A stretch of 64,000 nt of DNA. Origin: Natrinema sp. SYSU A 869. GTDB lineage: Archaea > Halobacteriota > Halobacteria > Halobacteriales > Natrialbaceae. The first letter of the stretch is position 1; each line of letters begins with the position of its first letter. Below, piece after piece: positions 55,925-64,000 of this stretch. Under the pieces are notes generated by a model, which was not told where the DNA came from, searched no databases, and was given only the letters and a program-made list of their open reading frames with translations. The stretch is from NCBI RefSeq assembly GCF_019879105.1, contig NZ_CP082247.1, forward strand, positions 310,001 to 374,000, given 5' to 3'. The position numbers and the translations under genes were made by a program.

Positions 55925-57415
55925 ATGCAACTCGTTCTTTCCACGTCACACGTCCAACAGCTCCGGGACCACCTGTTGCAGGACGACCAGGAGCGGATCG
56001 CCGTCGTCCATTGCAGTACGTCCGGCGGCGACCACGCTCACCGCGAAACGCGGCTGCTCGCCACGGCGGTCCACCCGGTACCGGATGCTGACCTGGAAAC
56101 GCAGAGCCGGTCGGCATGCCGTCCCGCGCTCGACGTGGAACGCGACATCACGGCGGACTGTCGCCGTCACGGCATGCACCCGATCGTTATCCACAGCCAT
56201 CCCTTCGACGCGACGCCGACGTTCAGTCGCAGCGACTCCGACATGATGGACGGCTACCGGGAGTGGCTGACCGGGCTCTACCCCGATATGCATCTCGGTG
56301 TCGGCGTCCTCGGGACCCACGGCCTCGCCACCGTGATCGTTCCTGCGGCTGCGGACCAGTTCACCGACCTGCCTGTCACAGTGGTCGGCGACTGGCTGCT
56401 CGACCCACCGCTCACCACGGGACCCGCCTGCGATACTCCAGAGACAGACACGGTGAACGGTGGCACCCCCGGTTCGATCGACCGGGAACGGTACGACCGC
56501 AGCATCCGCGCCCTCACCACATCCGGCCAACACCGGCTGGCCACGACCCCCATCGCTGTCGTCGGCATAGGCGGCCTTGGATCGATCATCGCCGAGGAAC
56601 TTGCGCGGTACGGCGCTCACCGGCTGACCGTGGTCGATCCCGACGTCATCGAACCGTCGAACCTACCCCGGCTGTTCGGCTGCCATGCAGACCACGTCGG
56701 CGACCCGAAAGTCTCGGCCATCAAACAGCACCTCGAGCGTCTCAACCCGCAGATGGAGATCAGTGCAGTCCAGGCCATGGCCGAAGACGTCCCGGACCTG
56801 CTGAAGGCGGTGGATCTCATCGTTGCCGGTGTCGACCGTGTCTCCGCACGGATGTGGCTGAACCAGTTCGCGGCTCGCCACCTCGTCCCCTACGTGGACG
56901 CGGGGATGGTCATCGACGTTGACGACGACCCGGACACGCAGCAGATTACTGCGATGGAAGGCTACATCCAGCTGATCGCACCGGGTGCCACCGCCTGCTT
57001 CGACTGCCTTGGCCGCGGTGACCCGGAACAGGCCCGCATCGAACACCTGTCCGACGACGCTCTGGCCGAGGAGCTGGACCGCGGCTACATCACGGCAACC
57101 GACTTGGCGCCGGAACCGGCCGTCGTCCCACTCAACGGAATTATCGCGTCGAAAACAGTTCAGTTACTGGCCAAACAGATCACGGGGTACGATGATCCGG
57201 CGGCATCCCTCCGGTTCGAGGGCCTTGATAACGTGCTGGTGGAAACTCGCACGATACCGAGCGACAACTGCCCTACCTGCGGCGGCAACGGCATTCTCGG
57301 GCGCAGCGACACCACTGCGACCAATCCAGACCGCATCGATACCAACGACCTGGACCTCAGTCTCGCTCTAGAAACCGAGCCCACCGGAGGGAAGGACACG
57401 GAGGAACAGCCATGA
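55925..57415 (+). CDS. Fused JAB/JAMM peptidase and ThiF/E1 activating enzyme
   Basis: 496 residues. Residues about 1-165 are a JAB domain with HRETRLL for the Glu and the full JAMM motif HxHP-x7-S-x2-D in IHSHPFDATPTFSRSDSDMM. From about 185 the ThiF/E1 domain follows: PIAVVGIGGLGSIIAEELAR with GxGGxG, LTVVDPDVIEPSNLPRLFG, VDLIVAGVDRVSARMWLNQF, then ACFDCLGRG and CPTCGG as the Cys-pair zinc or active-site elements. In other systems JAB and E1 are usually separate proteins; fusion links maturation or deconjugation with activation. Acts on the beta-grasp protein (inferred). Confidence 0.9.
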   Translation: MQLVLSTSHVQQLRDHLLQDDQERIAVVHCSTSGGDHAHRETRLLATAVHPVPDADLETQSRSACRPALDVERDITADCRRHGMHPIVIHSHPFDATPTFSRSDSDMMDGYREWLTGLYPDMHLGVGVLGTHGLATVIVPAAADQFTDLPVTVVGDWLLDPPLTTGPACDTPETDTVNGGTPGSIDRERYDRSIRALTTSGQHRLATTPIAVVGIGGLGSIIAEELARYGAHRLTVVDPDVIEPSNLPRLFGCHADHVGDPKVSAIKQHLERLNPQMEISAVQAMAEDVPDLLKAVDLIVAGVDRVSARMWLNQFAARHLVPYVDAGMVIDVDDDPDTQQITAMEGYIQLIAPGATACFDCLGRGDPEQARIEHLSDDALAEELDRGYITATDLAPEPAVVPLNGIIASKTVQLLAKQITGYDDPAASLRFEGLDNVLVETRTIPSDNCPTCGGNGILGRSDTTATNPDRIDTNDLDLSLALETEPTGGKDTEEQP

Positions 57416-57840
57416 CGGGCTCACTGCTGATCCTGGAAGAGGAGTTCATTATTGTACTGGTGATCTGGCTCGTGGTTCTCCTCCTCGCACCGCTGGAGTG
57501 GGCCAATGGGTTCTGGATGGGTGGTGCCCTCTGGCTGCTTGGCTCCGCAGGTGCCGCCATCATCGGACCCGGGATCACGAGCGACACGATACTCATGGTT
57601 ACCGGCCAACTGTTTGTCTGGCTCCTCCTCTCCATAATCATCTTCGTCCGGGACTACTTCGAGCACGGTCCCGGCGATGATCGTAGTGCCACAGCCCGGA
57701 TCATTGGCATCCTCGCGTTCATCGGCCGCCTCGTCGCCACTGACCCGGACCAGGAACAAGCCCCAGCGGCAGCAACGCCGCCAGCAACACCAACCACCGT
57801 GGCAGCGAGAGCAGCAGCCCCGGCAGAACACCCGCCGTAG
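57412..57840 (+). CDS. Membrane protein ending the ubiquitin-like operon
   Basis: 142 residues overlapping the E1 gene by ATGA. Membrane helices: EEFIIVLVIWLVVLLLAPLE, MGGALWLLGSAGAAIIG, TILMVTGQLFVWLLLSIIIF. The C-terminal third is an Ala/Pro-rich soluble tail. Being translationally coupled, it belongs to the system, perhaps as the membrane effector or target. No known family. Confidence 0.75.
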   Translation: MTGSLLILEEEFIIVLVIWLVVLLLAPLEWANGFWMGGALWLLGSAGAAIIGPGITSDTILMVTGQLFVWLLLSIIIFVRDYFEHGPGDDRSATARIIGILAFIGRLVATDPDQEQAPAAATPPATPTTVAARAAAPAEHPP

Positions 57841-57974
57841 ACCCGACCGCGACGCCGCGGCCGGCCAACCGGAGGACAACGGCAACGTGTTCGCTGGCCT
57901 CGATCTCGACACGGGCCCACTCCGCGACGACCATGACCGGTGACCGCTATCGACCCCGCCGGACCGGTGCCGGA

Positions 57975-58442
57975 TCATCCCCGGCTGTATATCGCCTCGA
58001 AAAAATCAGCACCCATTGAGACACCTGATACACCGCTATGGACCCGACCAATCCCGAACTCCGTGATTGCGGGCACGTCGGCCACTATACCGGCGTCTGC
58101 CAGTACGAGGGCTGTGCAAAACAGCTCTGCGCGACCTGCGTCCAGTCCTGCGAGACGTGCGGTATCCTTCAACTGGGCGCGTCGCCCCTCTCCCGTGTCG
58201 CGTCCTAACCGGGACAGCTGTTCAAGCTGGTCGGTGTACCGGTCGATCTTCCACTCGAGTTCGTCGACAATCTCTGCATGGAGCTCATCCCGCTCGGCCA
58301 GTTGCTCGGCAATCCGATCTAGTTCGTCCGTCAGCCGGTCGTGCTGCTGGCGTTGTGATCGCTCCAGGAATCGATCAACAGCCTCAGCCCAGTCCGTATC
58401 CGAGCCGTGCCCATTCCATGCACTGTAATCAACGTAATCCAT
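57975..58442 (-). CDS. Coiled-coil haloarchaeal protein, 3' end rearranged
   Basis: 155 residues, MDYVDYSAWNGHGSDTDWAE then DRFLERSQRQQHDRLTDELD and RIAEQLAERDELHAEIVDEL, a long helical region. The last 55 residues, from about 58163, overlap antisense the zinc protein below. They show no haloarchaeal family character, so the true gene was probably cut at a recombination junction. Confidence 0.6.
   Translation of the reverse strand: MDYVDYSAWNGHGSDTDWAEAVDRFLERSQRQQHDRLTDELDRIAEQLAERDELHAEIVDELEWKIDRYTDQLEQLSRLGRDTGEGRRAQLKDTARLAGLDAGRAELFCTALVLADAGIVADVPAITEFGIGRVHSGVSGVSMGADFFEAIYSRG
58038..58208 (+). pseudogene. Zinc-cluster protein truncated at a junction
   Basis: 56 codons from ATG 58038: LRDCGHVGHYTGVCQYEGCA, KQLCATCVQSCETCGI, then the frame runs into unrelated residues and stops at 58208. 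Up to CETCG it matches a known haloarchaeal style of multi-Cys protein that continues with a further CP-x-H region. That continuation is absent. It lies antisense to the end of the coiled-coil gene. Confidence 0.6.
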
Positions 58443-58645
58443 GCCCCCATTCCATCAACGGGGACTGGTGCCGGATGGGCGTTCGCCCTCACCCCGGTTC
58501 GCAAGCCATCGCGGCTCCTCTCTTCCAGGGCTACGATCCGGTTTGTGAGTCTCCATTGCTCGCCGGCAACCGATCTGCCTGTAATTTGGTCCTGCGATAC
58601 GCCCACCTAGAAGATATATAAATACACAGAACTAATGCATAAAGA

Positions 58646-58877
58646 GGCACTGTCTAGATAAGAGAAACCGCAATACGGGAAGGTAATGAAGTGACGGTAT
58701 CGGCTGTGAAACTACTATATTGGATCTGACAGAGGTGAACTCTGTTCCACGACCAGCGATAATTCGGCTGCTTCAGCAAATTTCTCATAAGCAGTGACAA
58801 TACCAGATCTCACCGGGAATGCTGTGGCAGGCTCTGAAACACTTCTATACGTCGGAATCGAGTAACTAGACAGTGCC
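58646..58877. mobile_element. 232-bp MITE, family B copy 3
   Basis: Ends GGCACTGTCTAGATAAGAG and AGTAACTAGACAGTGCC, more than 90% identical to copy 1 over most of its length. In non-coding DNA, no obvious target duplication. Confidence 0.85.
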
Positions 58878-59113
58878 CCTCCGTCTGATCCATATCTAGT
58901 CCTACATAGACTAGGGGTCTGCTGGTGAAAATCACTCTGTCTAATTACATTGGGACTGGATGGCCGGGCACCGGGTCACGGTATCTTTCCTGACAACATT
59001 CTCTCAGATACGCTATTTCACGTCCTCTTGGCTCATTTCGTCTACATGCGTACCGGGATAGAAGTACAGTCGATCAGTGGGACGACCGGTGATTTGACGG
59101 GAAGCAGTCGACA
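58878..59113. other. Intergenic
   Basis: No gene seen between the MITE and the 59114 gene; 58443-58645 is likewise empty. Confidence 0.35.
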
Positions 59114-59500
59114 CTATTCTTGGGGAATCGCTGACTCAAAGGCATGGGTAATCGCAGTTTCGAGTTCTGTTGGGTGTTCCGTACCGATGAAGATCCGCGT
59201 TCCATCGGTCAGCGTAAGTTCTACACCGTGATCTCCCCGGAGTCGATATACTGTGTTTCCTCCTGGAGTTTTCCGTAAGCCCCAGTGCCAGCCAGCGTAT
59301 GTCGTCGAAGAATACGTGGTCACCTGAACCTCGTCAATATTCTGGAGCGGGATATAGCGGAATGATCGCTGAATCGGTCCAAGCCGAAGATAGACGCCGT
59401 CATGCCGTACTTCGATAACCAGACGGAGCACCCAGAAGCGTTCGATCGTCTCCCGGTAGATACGTGTGCGGTCCCTCTCTCCCCTATCGGGTGCCACCAT
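59114..59500 (-). CDS. DUF6141-like (PH-type) protein, N-terminally truncated
   Basis: 128 residues. The C-terminal part of the family is clear: IERFWVLRLVIEVRHDGVYL, RLGPIQRSFRYIPLQNIDEV, NTVYRLRGDHGVELTLTDGT, RIFIGTEHPTELETAI. Full relatives carry two N-terminal membrane helices before this PH-like domain. Upstream codons here show one hydrophobic stretch (FTAFLLVLAVWWH) in another frame, so a frameshift or truncation has occurred. Confidence 0.65.
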   Translation of the reverse strand: MVAPDRGERDRTRIYRETIERFWVLRLVIEVRHDGVYLRLGPIQRSFRYIPLQNIDEVQVTTYSSTTYAGWHWGLRKTPGGNTVYRLRGDHGVELTLTDGTRIFIGTEHPTELETAITHAFESAIPQE

Positions 59501-59684
59501 ACCGCTAGAACGAGCAGGAATGCAGTAAAAGATATTTCATCACCGCGTAAGCGACCGACCGAGTAATCAGAACTAGATATCGTGCCAGCGGTGGACCAAG
59601 TGAGAGTGCTACCTCTCATACATCTTTCTCATTTTACCATGATAAGTGTTAACATTATTCCCACCCAAGATCCACAGAGAGGTC

Positions 59685-61040
59685 ATGACGTTAACAAGTG
59701 TGGCGAGGTACGAGCCCGAACAGCTCTCCTCGGTCGGCGACCATGCTGTTGTCGTCGGGGCAAGCATGGCCGGCCTGTGCGCGGCCCGGGTCCTCGCTGA
59801 CGGATTCGAGGATGTCACGGTGATTGAGCGCGATCCATTACCTGATGAACCGATCGCCCGCCGTGGTGTCCCACAGGCCAACCATATTCATGTCCTGCAG
59901 GAGGCCGGCCGAGCCACACTGACGGATCTCTTCCCGGATTTCGGTGAAAATCTGCTCTCGGCCGGCGGTCTAGTGCTTGACGGGACACGCGATCTGAAAA
60001 TGTATGACGAAGGAGATTTCAACGCAGATAGTCCTCACCGCATACCTGTATATAGCGCGACCCGGCCGCTGTACGAGTCCGTCGTTCGCCGGAGCGTCAC
60101 CACTCTCGACAATGTCCAGATGCGTTCAGAATGCCAGTTAATAACCTTCCTTACTGATGAGGAAGTGACGGCCGTGGAAGGAGTGATAGTGAAACCAGCA
60201 GGCAGGCAGTCCGAAGAACTCCCTGCTGATCTGGTCATTGATACGACTGGCCGTACGAGTCACACACCAACCTGGTTGAAGGAACACGGGTATCCGTCGC
60301 CGCCTACAGACGAGGTACGGATCAACGTAACCTATAGCACCACCTTTATCGAACGTCCTAGCGATGACCGCCACGGGATTCTCGTTGTCCCTTCTGCACC
60401 ACGCACTCGTGGTGGGGCGTTCCTTCCGGTTGAAAACGACCAATGGCAGGTAACCTTATTCGGTATGCACGGTGATCATCCGCCGGCCGACCTCGATGGC
60501 TTTCGGGAGTACACAGCGAGCTTTCCGATACCCCATCACAAACGACTACTCGACGAGTATCCACAAACCACTGAAGAGATCGTTCAGTATCCGTTTCCAT
60601 CCAATATGCGGCGCCGCTACGAGGACCTTGACCGGTCCCCTGACGGGTTAGTCGTTCTTGGAGATGCGATCGCCAGCTTCAACCCGATTTACGGCCAGGG
60701 GATGTCAGTGGCGGCACTCGAGGCCCTGGAGCTCCACCACGCCCTTGCAGCAGGTGGTCGTGAGGATCTCCCGTCCCGGGTCTTTGAGCGGATCAAGCAG
60801 ACGGTCGATATTGCGTGGAGCATGGCCGTCGGTGCCGATGTTCAGTTCCCGCAAACTGAAGGCCCAAAGCCCCGGAGCGCGGACGTTCTGAACTGGTATT
60901 TGACCCGCCTGATCCGGAAGGCACACACTGACGGCATGCTGTTTGATGCCTTCTTCCGCGTCCAAATGATGGAACAGCCCCCTAGCTCGCTATTCCGGCC
61001 CAGAATCATGTGGCGGGTACTGAGACCGACTGGCGGATGA
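59685..61040 (+). CDS. FAD-dependent monooxygenase/reductase
   Basis: 451 residues from ATG 59685 (MTLTSVARYEPEQLSSVGDH). FAD motif HAVVVGASMAGLCAARVLAD, ADLVIDTTGRTSHTPTWLKE and the second flavin motif LVVLGDAIASFNPIYGQGMS. Similar to 2-polyprenyl-6-methoxyphenol hydroxylase/geranylgeranyl-reductase-type flavoproteins and to epoxidase-like enzymes in haloarchaea. Substrate unknown. Monocistronic, no cofactor partner adjacent. Confidence 0.92.
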   Translation: MTLTSVARYEPEQLSSVGDHAVVVGASMAGLCAARVLADGFEDVTVIERDPLPDEPIARRGVPQANHIHVLQEAGRATLTDLFPDFGENLLSAGGLVLDGTRDLKMYDEGDFNADSPHRIPVYSATRPLYESVVRRSVTTLDNVQMRSECQLITFLTDEEVTAVEGVIVKPAGRQSEELPADLVIDTTGRTSHTPTWLKEHGYPSPPTDEVRINVTYSTTFIERPSDDRHGILVVPSAPRTRGGAFLPVENDQWQVTLFGMHGDHPPADLDGFREYTASFPIPHHKRLLDEYPQTTEEIVQYPFPSNMRRRYEDLDRSPDGLVVLGDAIASFNPIYGQGMSVAALEALELHHALAAGGREDLPSRVFERIKQTVDIAWSMAVGADVQFPQTEGPKPRSADVLNWYLTRLIRKAHTDGMLFDAFFRVQMMEQPPSSLFRPRIMWRVLRPTGG

Positions 61041-61205
61041 CTGGCAAGAAAAGGGGTCACTGGTGACCCTGACCTCGGAATCCGCCAGAACGTCGCCTTC
61101 ACTATCACCAGATTCGGTCGCCCCTTCTGGCTCAGCTTGTGTACCGGAGTCTCGCGTGCCAAGAACTGGTATGGGTGTGTGAAGTGAGAAACCTGGGATC
61201 AAGAT

Positions 61206-61265
61206 ATGAAGCGATTAAACCGTGTTTCAGGCCAGATCGAGGGAATCATTCATAGCCTCCGTTAG
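61206..61265 (+). pseudogene. CsoR/FrmR-family N-terminal fragment
   Basis: 19 codons, MKRLNRVSGQIEGIIHSLR, then stop. This is the first helix of the CsoR/FrmR/NcrB metal- or formaldehyde-sensing regulators (RLxRVxGQIxGI). The remaining 70 residues are missing. Confidence 0.55.
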
Positions 61266-61332
61266 GGTACACGGTTTGAGACCTGCCTAGTTAGGTGCCG
61301 CACAGATACCTTTCTCTGCCTCTACTGTCAGT

Positions 61333-61488
61333 ATGGAATACGCGGATCGTGTAAATCGGACTGTTGCTGTTTGTCTAGAGTGCCGATCACCGTACGCTGC
61401 CCGGATCTGGCCAGATGGTGAGATCAGACTCATCGGTACTGGACATGAATGCCCATGTGGCGGGACAGCTTTTCAGATGCTTGAATGA
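61333..61488 (+). CDS. Small zinc-ribbon protein
   Basis: 51 residues from ATG 61333: MEYADRVNRTVAVCLECRSP, then IWPDGEIRLIGTGHECPCGG, TAFQMLE. CLEC and CPCG knuckles bracket a strand. It overlaps antisense the 3' end of the 61430 membrane gene. Family role unknown. Confidence 0.65.
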   Translation: MEYADRVNRTVAVCLECRSPYAARIWPDGEIRLIGTGHECPCGGTAFQMLE

Positions 61489-61867
61489 CCAGCAGAGGAT
61501 TAGCTAGTTCTGGTAGACCCGTTGGTGCAACTTTCCCTGAGGCATCGAACTGTCGCAGGACCGGATACCTGCGTTCAACCCACTCAACAATCGAGGCAAG
61601 TCGATCGCTACGGGGGATTGACGTACTCCGAAGGACAGAGACCACTGTCCCAGTAAGGAACAGCACGGCGAACAACGCAAGGACTAGCCCGGCCATGACC
61701 CATTCGGCGGCTTCCCCAAGCATCGCCAGGAGGATGAACTCCTCGCCGTAGGACATCCCTCCAGAGAGCACCGACAGTGCATCCACGAGACCCATCAGAC
61801 CAGCACCGACCAGCAAAACCGCGGAGATCACGAACCCACTGAAGTACAGCCAATGACGAGACACCAT
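61430..61867 (-). CDS. Membrane protein
   Basis: 145 residues with two or three membrane helices: LYFSGFVISAVLLVGAGLMG, WVMAGLVLALFAVLFLTGTV, plus a weaker middle one. The cytoplasmic C-terminal part is helical and basic. The last 20 residues overlap the zinc-ribbon gene on the other strand, so the true stop could be a little earlier. Not recognised. Confidence 0.65.
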   Translation of the reverse strand: MVSRHWLYFSGFVISAVLLVGAGLMGLVDALSVLSGGMSYGEEFILLAMLGEAAEWVMAGLVLALFAVLFLTGTVVSVLRSTSIPRSDRLASIVEWVERRYPVLRQFDASGKVAPTGLPELANPLLVIQASEKLSRHMGIHVQYR

Positions 61868-62036
61868 ATTTCGGATAGTGGGGCGAGAAGATGTTAAACG
61901 TACGGAACCCTGGAGATGCCACCCAACTTTCGCTAGTTTCCCTGTTCAGTCTTTATGAAGAACATGCCTCTCACGGCAAATGCCTCCTCTCCATTACCCG
62001 GAATGTTTATGCGACTATTATTATGATACCAACGTG

Positions 62037-62219
62037 ATGAGGATAAAATTTGCGGTCGACGCGGGCATTTTTGCAGCCCTTAGCGCAGCAGCCGCTTTAT
62101 TGATACAACCCACATTCATAGAATCTCAGGTAGCACACGCAACTCTCGACGGTCTTTTCGTCGGAGCAGCCGTCTACATTGGTCTCAAAATTCTCAAACG
62201 AACTACGGATCCACAGTAG
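62037..62219 (+). CDS. Small two-TM membrane protein
   Basis: 60 residues from ATG 62037 (MRIKFAVDAGIFAALSAAAA). Hydrophobic segments AGIFAALSAAAALLIQP and ATLDGLFVGAAVYIGLKIL, with a basic C-terminus. The frame is open further upstream but without membrane character. Function unknown. Confidence 0.55.
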   Translation: MRIKFAVDAGIFAALSAAAALLIQPTFIESQVAHATLDGLFVGAAVYIGLKILKRTTDPQ

Positions 62220-62354
62220 GTTACCCAGTCAGTTGTCGTTCACTACAATGAGTCCCACCTAGGGGCCAAATGGAGGTGTTCACTCCCTGATCAAACACGC
62301 TGCTACCGTGAATCTCACTCGTACTAAGTAGACGTCTCTCAACTAAGGGAGATA

Positions 62355-63247
62355 ATGGACGAACACTCTGGTCGAACGATTGGCAATACTGAGATCGAAC
62401 TGTCGAGTCCCTGGGTGTTCTTTGCTGTCACGTTCGCTATCACGTGGGGTTCTGGGTGCCAGCCATCATCTTCGACCTTGCGTTCGATAACGCTCTTGGA
62501 CTCGCATTACTGTTGCTAGGTCTCCTTGGCCCTGGTCTTTCAGGAGTTGTGTTCATGAAACTCCAGTACACGGAGAGTGCGCAGAAGGATTTCTGGGATC
62601 GTGTTACCAATCTCCGCCGAATCGGCCTCCAGTGGTATCTTGCCATTTTTCTCTACGCACCGGTACTGTTCGCCATCGCCGCCGGAATCGACATCGCACT
62701 CGGTGGAACAGGCTACTTTGTGGCCGATTGGGTATCCCAGCTCACGTCCAATCCCGCTGCTTTCCTCCCGACCCTGCTCTTTTCGACCCTACCGCCAGTT
62801 CTCGAAGAACTCGGATGGCGTGGCTATGCACTCGATCAACTGCAACGAACCCGGACAGCGCTAGCCGCCGGATTGATTCTGGGAGTGATCTGGGCCGTCT
62901 GGCACCTCCCGCTCTTCCTGATTGAAGGAACAAATCAGCATGACGCCGTCGGCTTCCTGACGACACGATTCTGGCTGTTCATGATCGGCGTCGTGGCGCT
63001 TTCGGTAGCGTTCACCTGGATACACAATGGGACAGGAGGAAGCATTCTTGCCAGCATCCTGCTCCACTCGTGGACAAACTTCACCCTCCAGACCTTCGAG
63101 GGAACTCTCCGAACAGATATCCTGTTCTATCTCGGTACGTTGTGGGGGTTTGTCGTGGTCGTCACCATACTCTATGGAGCAAAAACACTGGCCCGTCACG
63201 ACAACATACCACATCCCGCGCTCAAATCAGAACCAGCAGTAGAATAA
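62355..63247 (+). pseudogene. CPBP-family intramembrane protease with single-base frameshift
   Basis: ATG 62355 reads MDEHSGRTIGNTEIELSSPW, VFFAVTFAITWG, then one G is missing from a G-run near 62446 and the other frame continues FWVPAIIFDLAFDNALGLAL. Motif 1 EELGWRGYALDQL (Glu-Glu and Arg), motif 2 HLPLFLIEGTNQH and motif 3 ILLHSWTN are all present, so the active site is complete. CPBP (Abi) proteases cleave within membranes; some act in bacteriocin immunity or prenyl-protein processing. Probably intact if the missing base is an error. Confidence 0.88.
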
Positions 63248-63358
63248 CTCTCGATACTCCGGGCCACCATCGGGAACACCGTGACGGAACGAGCACGAGC
63301 CGTCTGGCAGATCGTTCCTGCTCACGCGAGCATACTCGTCAACTTGATACAGAACGAT

Positions 63359-63729
63359 AGCGCATACCCGCGTCTTCAGGCGCGGGTCGAGCGGTAGGCC
63401 TATCCGACCAACTGTCGTAGATGGCCGGAACGGATTTCCATCAAAACTGGTTTAGTGTGGTGCGTCGTAGCATAGAGTGCGACGAATACCGTGAGATGCC
63501 GTTCCTGAACCACAAAGGATGGCGAACCAGCGGTGGTTCACACGGCGATGACATGGTATTCGACGGGGCCTGTTTGACCGGGCCACAGCCCTATACAGGG
63601 GAGGAAACGAGAGTTCTCCCGGTATGCTGCCGGTTCCCCTTGAGTGCGGGCTGGAACCTCGAACGCCACACCCGGCGGAAATCAGATGGGCGGATTCCAC
63701 GCCCTGAAGGGCGTGGAGGTGGTCAATAA
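63359..63729 (+). mobile_element. Hairpin-ended IS200/605-like element, copy 2
   Basis: Left hairpin ACCCGCGTCTTCAGGCGCGG near 63366 and right hairpin CCACGCCCTGAAGGGCGTGG at about 63698-63717. About 80% identical to copy 1 at 35098. An internal 102-codon frame is shared by both copies, but its evenness of codon use is poor. It disrupts a membrane-protein gene whose last 24 codons remain after it. Confidence 0.65.
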
Positions 63730-63793
63730 TGCCGTAGCGGTCATCGTTGGAGGACTGGTCTCCCTCGGAATTGCGACCGCTCTCGGTGCATAG
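63719..63793 (+). pseudogene. C-terminal remnant of a membrane protein
   Basis: After the element the frame reads NNAVAVIVGGLVSLGIATAL GA and stops at 63793, a Gly/Ala/Val membrane helix. The rest of the gene is not visible on the other side of the element. Confidence 0.35.
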
Positions 63794-64000
63794 GTGGGTG
63801 GATTGGCGGCAGGCTCGCCGAATGAGACCTACTGAGAAGTTAATCTATTAGCAGACGTATTTCCCGTAGTTTCTGTGTCCGTGAAGTCCGTCTTGGGTAT
63901 ATTCAGTCAGCGGTAAGTAGAGAGGACACAGTTATCGCAGTTGGTATGCTTCTCGCTTAGAGTACGACTGAACCTATCGGCCAATCATAAGGCAATTAAT
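63794..64000. other. Window end, no gene supported
   Basis: About 200 bases with no convincing frame. Confidence 0.3.

Noticed and set aside
57677-57943. Plus-strand frame of 88 codons overlapping the membrane gene
   Set aside because: Gln/Arg/Pro-rich shadow of the Ala/Pro tail; no ribosome-binding or promoter signal.
63421-63729. Conserved 102-codon protein gene
   Set aside because: Shared with 35097-35411 because the DNA element is shared; codon pattern and Arg/Gly-rich ending argue against a real protein, though it remains open.
1-64000. CRISPR array, rRNA, tRNA or integrase
   Set aside because: No regularly spaced direct repeats with unique spacers, no rRNA-like sequence, no tRNA and no tyrosine recombinase signature were found.

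Overview
The window is haloarchaeal DNA. The proteins are strongly acidic and several families are typical of Halobacteria: HalOD1 output domains, DUF7344 and bacterio-opsin-activator-type helix-turn-helix regulators, a TFB transcription factor, twin-arginine (Tat) secreted proteins, many tiny CPxCG zinc proteins, amphi-Trp and CHRD proteins. No rRNA, tRNA, CRISPR array or core replication gene is visible. Insertion sequences, MITE-like elements and broken genes are dense, which suggests a plasmid, megaplasmid or accessory island, perhaps of a Natrialbales-type organism (inference from codon style only).

Layout. 1-7.2 kb: a two-winged-helix regulator cut by the window edge, a possible toxin-antitoxin-like pair, a SnoaL protein, small genes, an amphi-Trp protein, a tandem universal stress protein, and a truncated ArdC/ImmA-type metallopeptidase with a small partner gene. 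7.2-15.1 kb: an IS-riddled zone. An IS630 element splits a bacterio-opsin-activator-like regulator, an IS5-type element splits an HTH-receiver fusion, and another IS630 sits inside another IS5-type element. An orphan 459-residue gene lies among them. 15.1-24 kb: a frameshifted ribbon-helix-helix protein, a possible secreted bacteriocin-like protein with a small membrane partner, CHRD and DUF2080-like proteins, and a divergent PadR/HalOD1 pair. 24-36.4 kb: GNAT, TFB, UPF0212/DUF555, SRAP, an M50 protease with CBS domains, a large decayed PAS/GAF histidine kinase and a CBS protein. 36.5-49.2 kb: a thiolase/DUF35 remnant, SnoaL and ester-cyclase-like proteins, an epimerase, cupins, a DUF5602 protein and its divergent regulator, more IS copies, and a second copy of the PadR/HalOD1 pair. 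49.4-54.6 kb: a secreted PQQ-propeller protein, an AhpD-like/SnoaL operon and a helix-turn-helix-like protein.

The most notable system is at 54.8-57.8 kb. It is a tightly packed operon encoding a small acidic protein, a ubiquitin-like beta-grasp protein, an E2-like protein, a fused JAB peptidase-E1 protein with an intact JAMM motif and Rossmann glycine loop, and a membrane protein. Four to five 19-20 bp spaced repeats and a 17-bp palindrome lie just upstream. It resembles a Bil/type-6 prokaryotic ubiquitin-conjugation cassette in which protease and E1 are fused. The end of the window holds a FAD oxidoreductase, small zinc and membrane proteins, a frameshifted CPBP protease and a hairpin-ended IS200/605-like element.

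Mobile elements include two nearly identical IS630 copies, three IS5-type groups, two 241-bp MITEs with perfect 9-bp target duplications, three ~231-bp MITEs, and two ~370-bp hairpin-ended elements. At least eight genes carry frameshifts or stops. Several of these are single missing bases at short homopolymers, so they may be sequencing errors rather than true decay.
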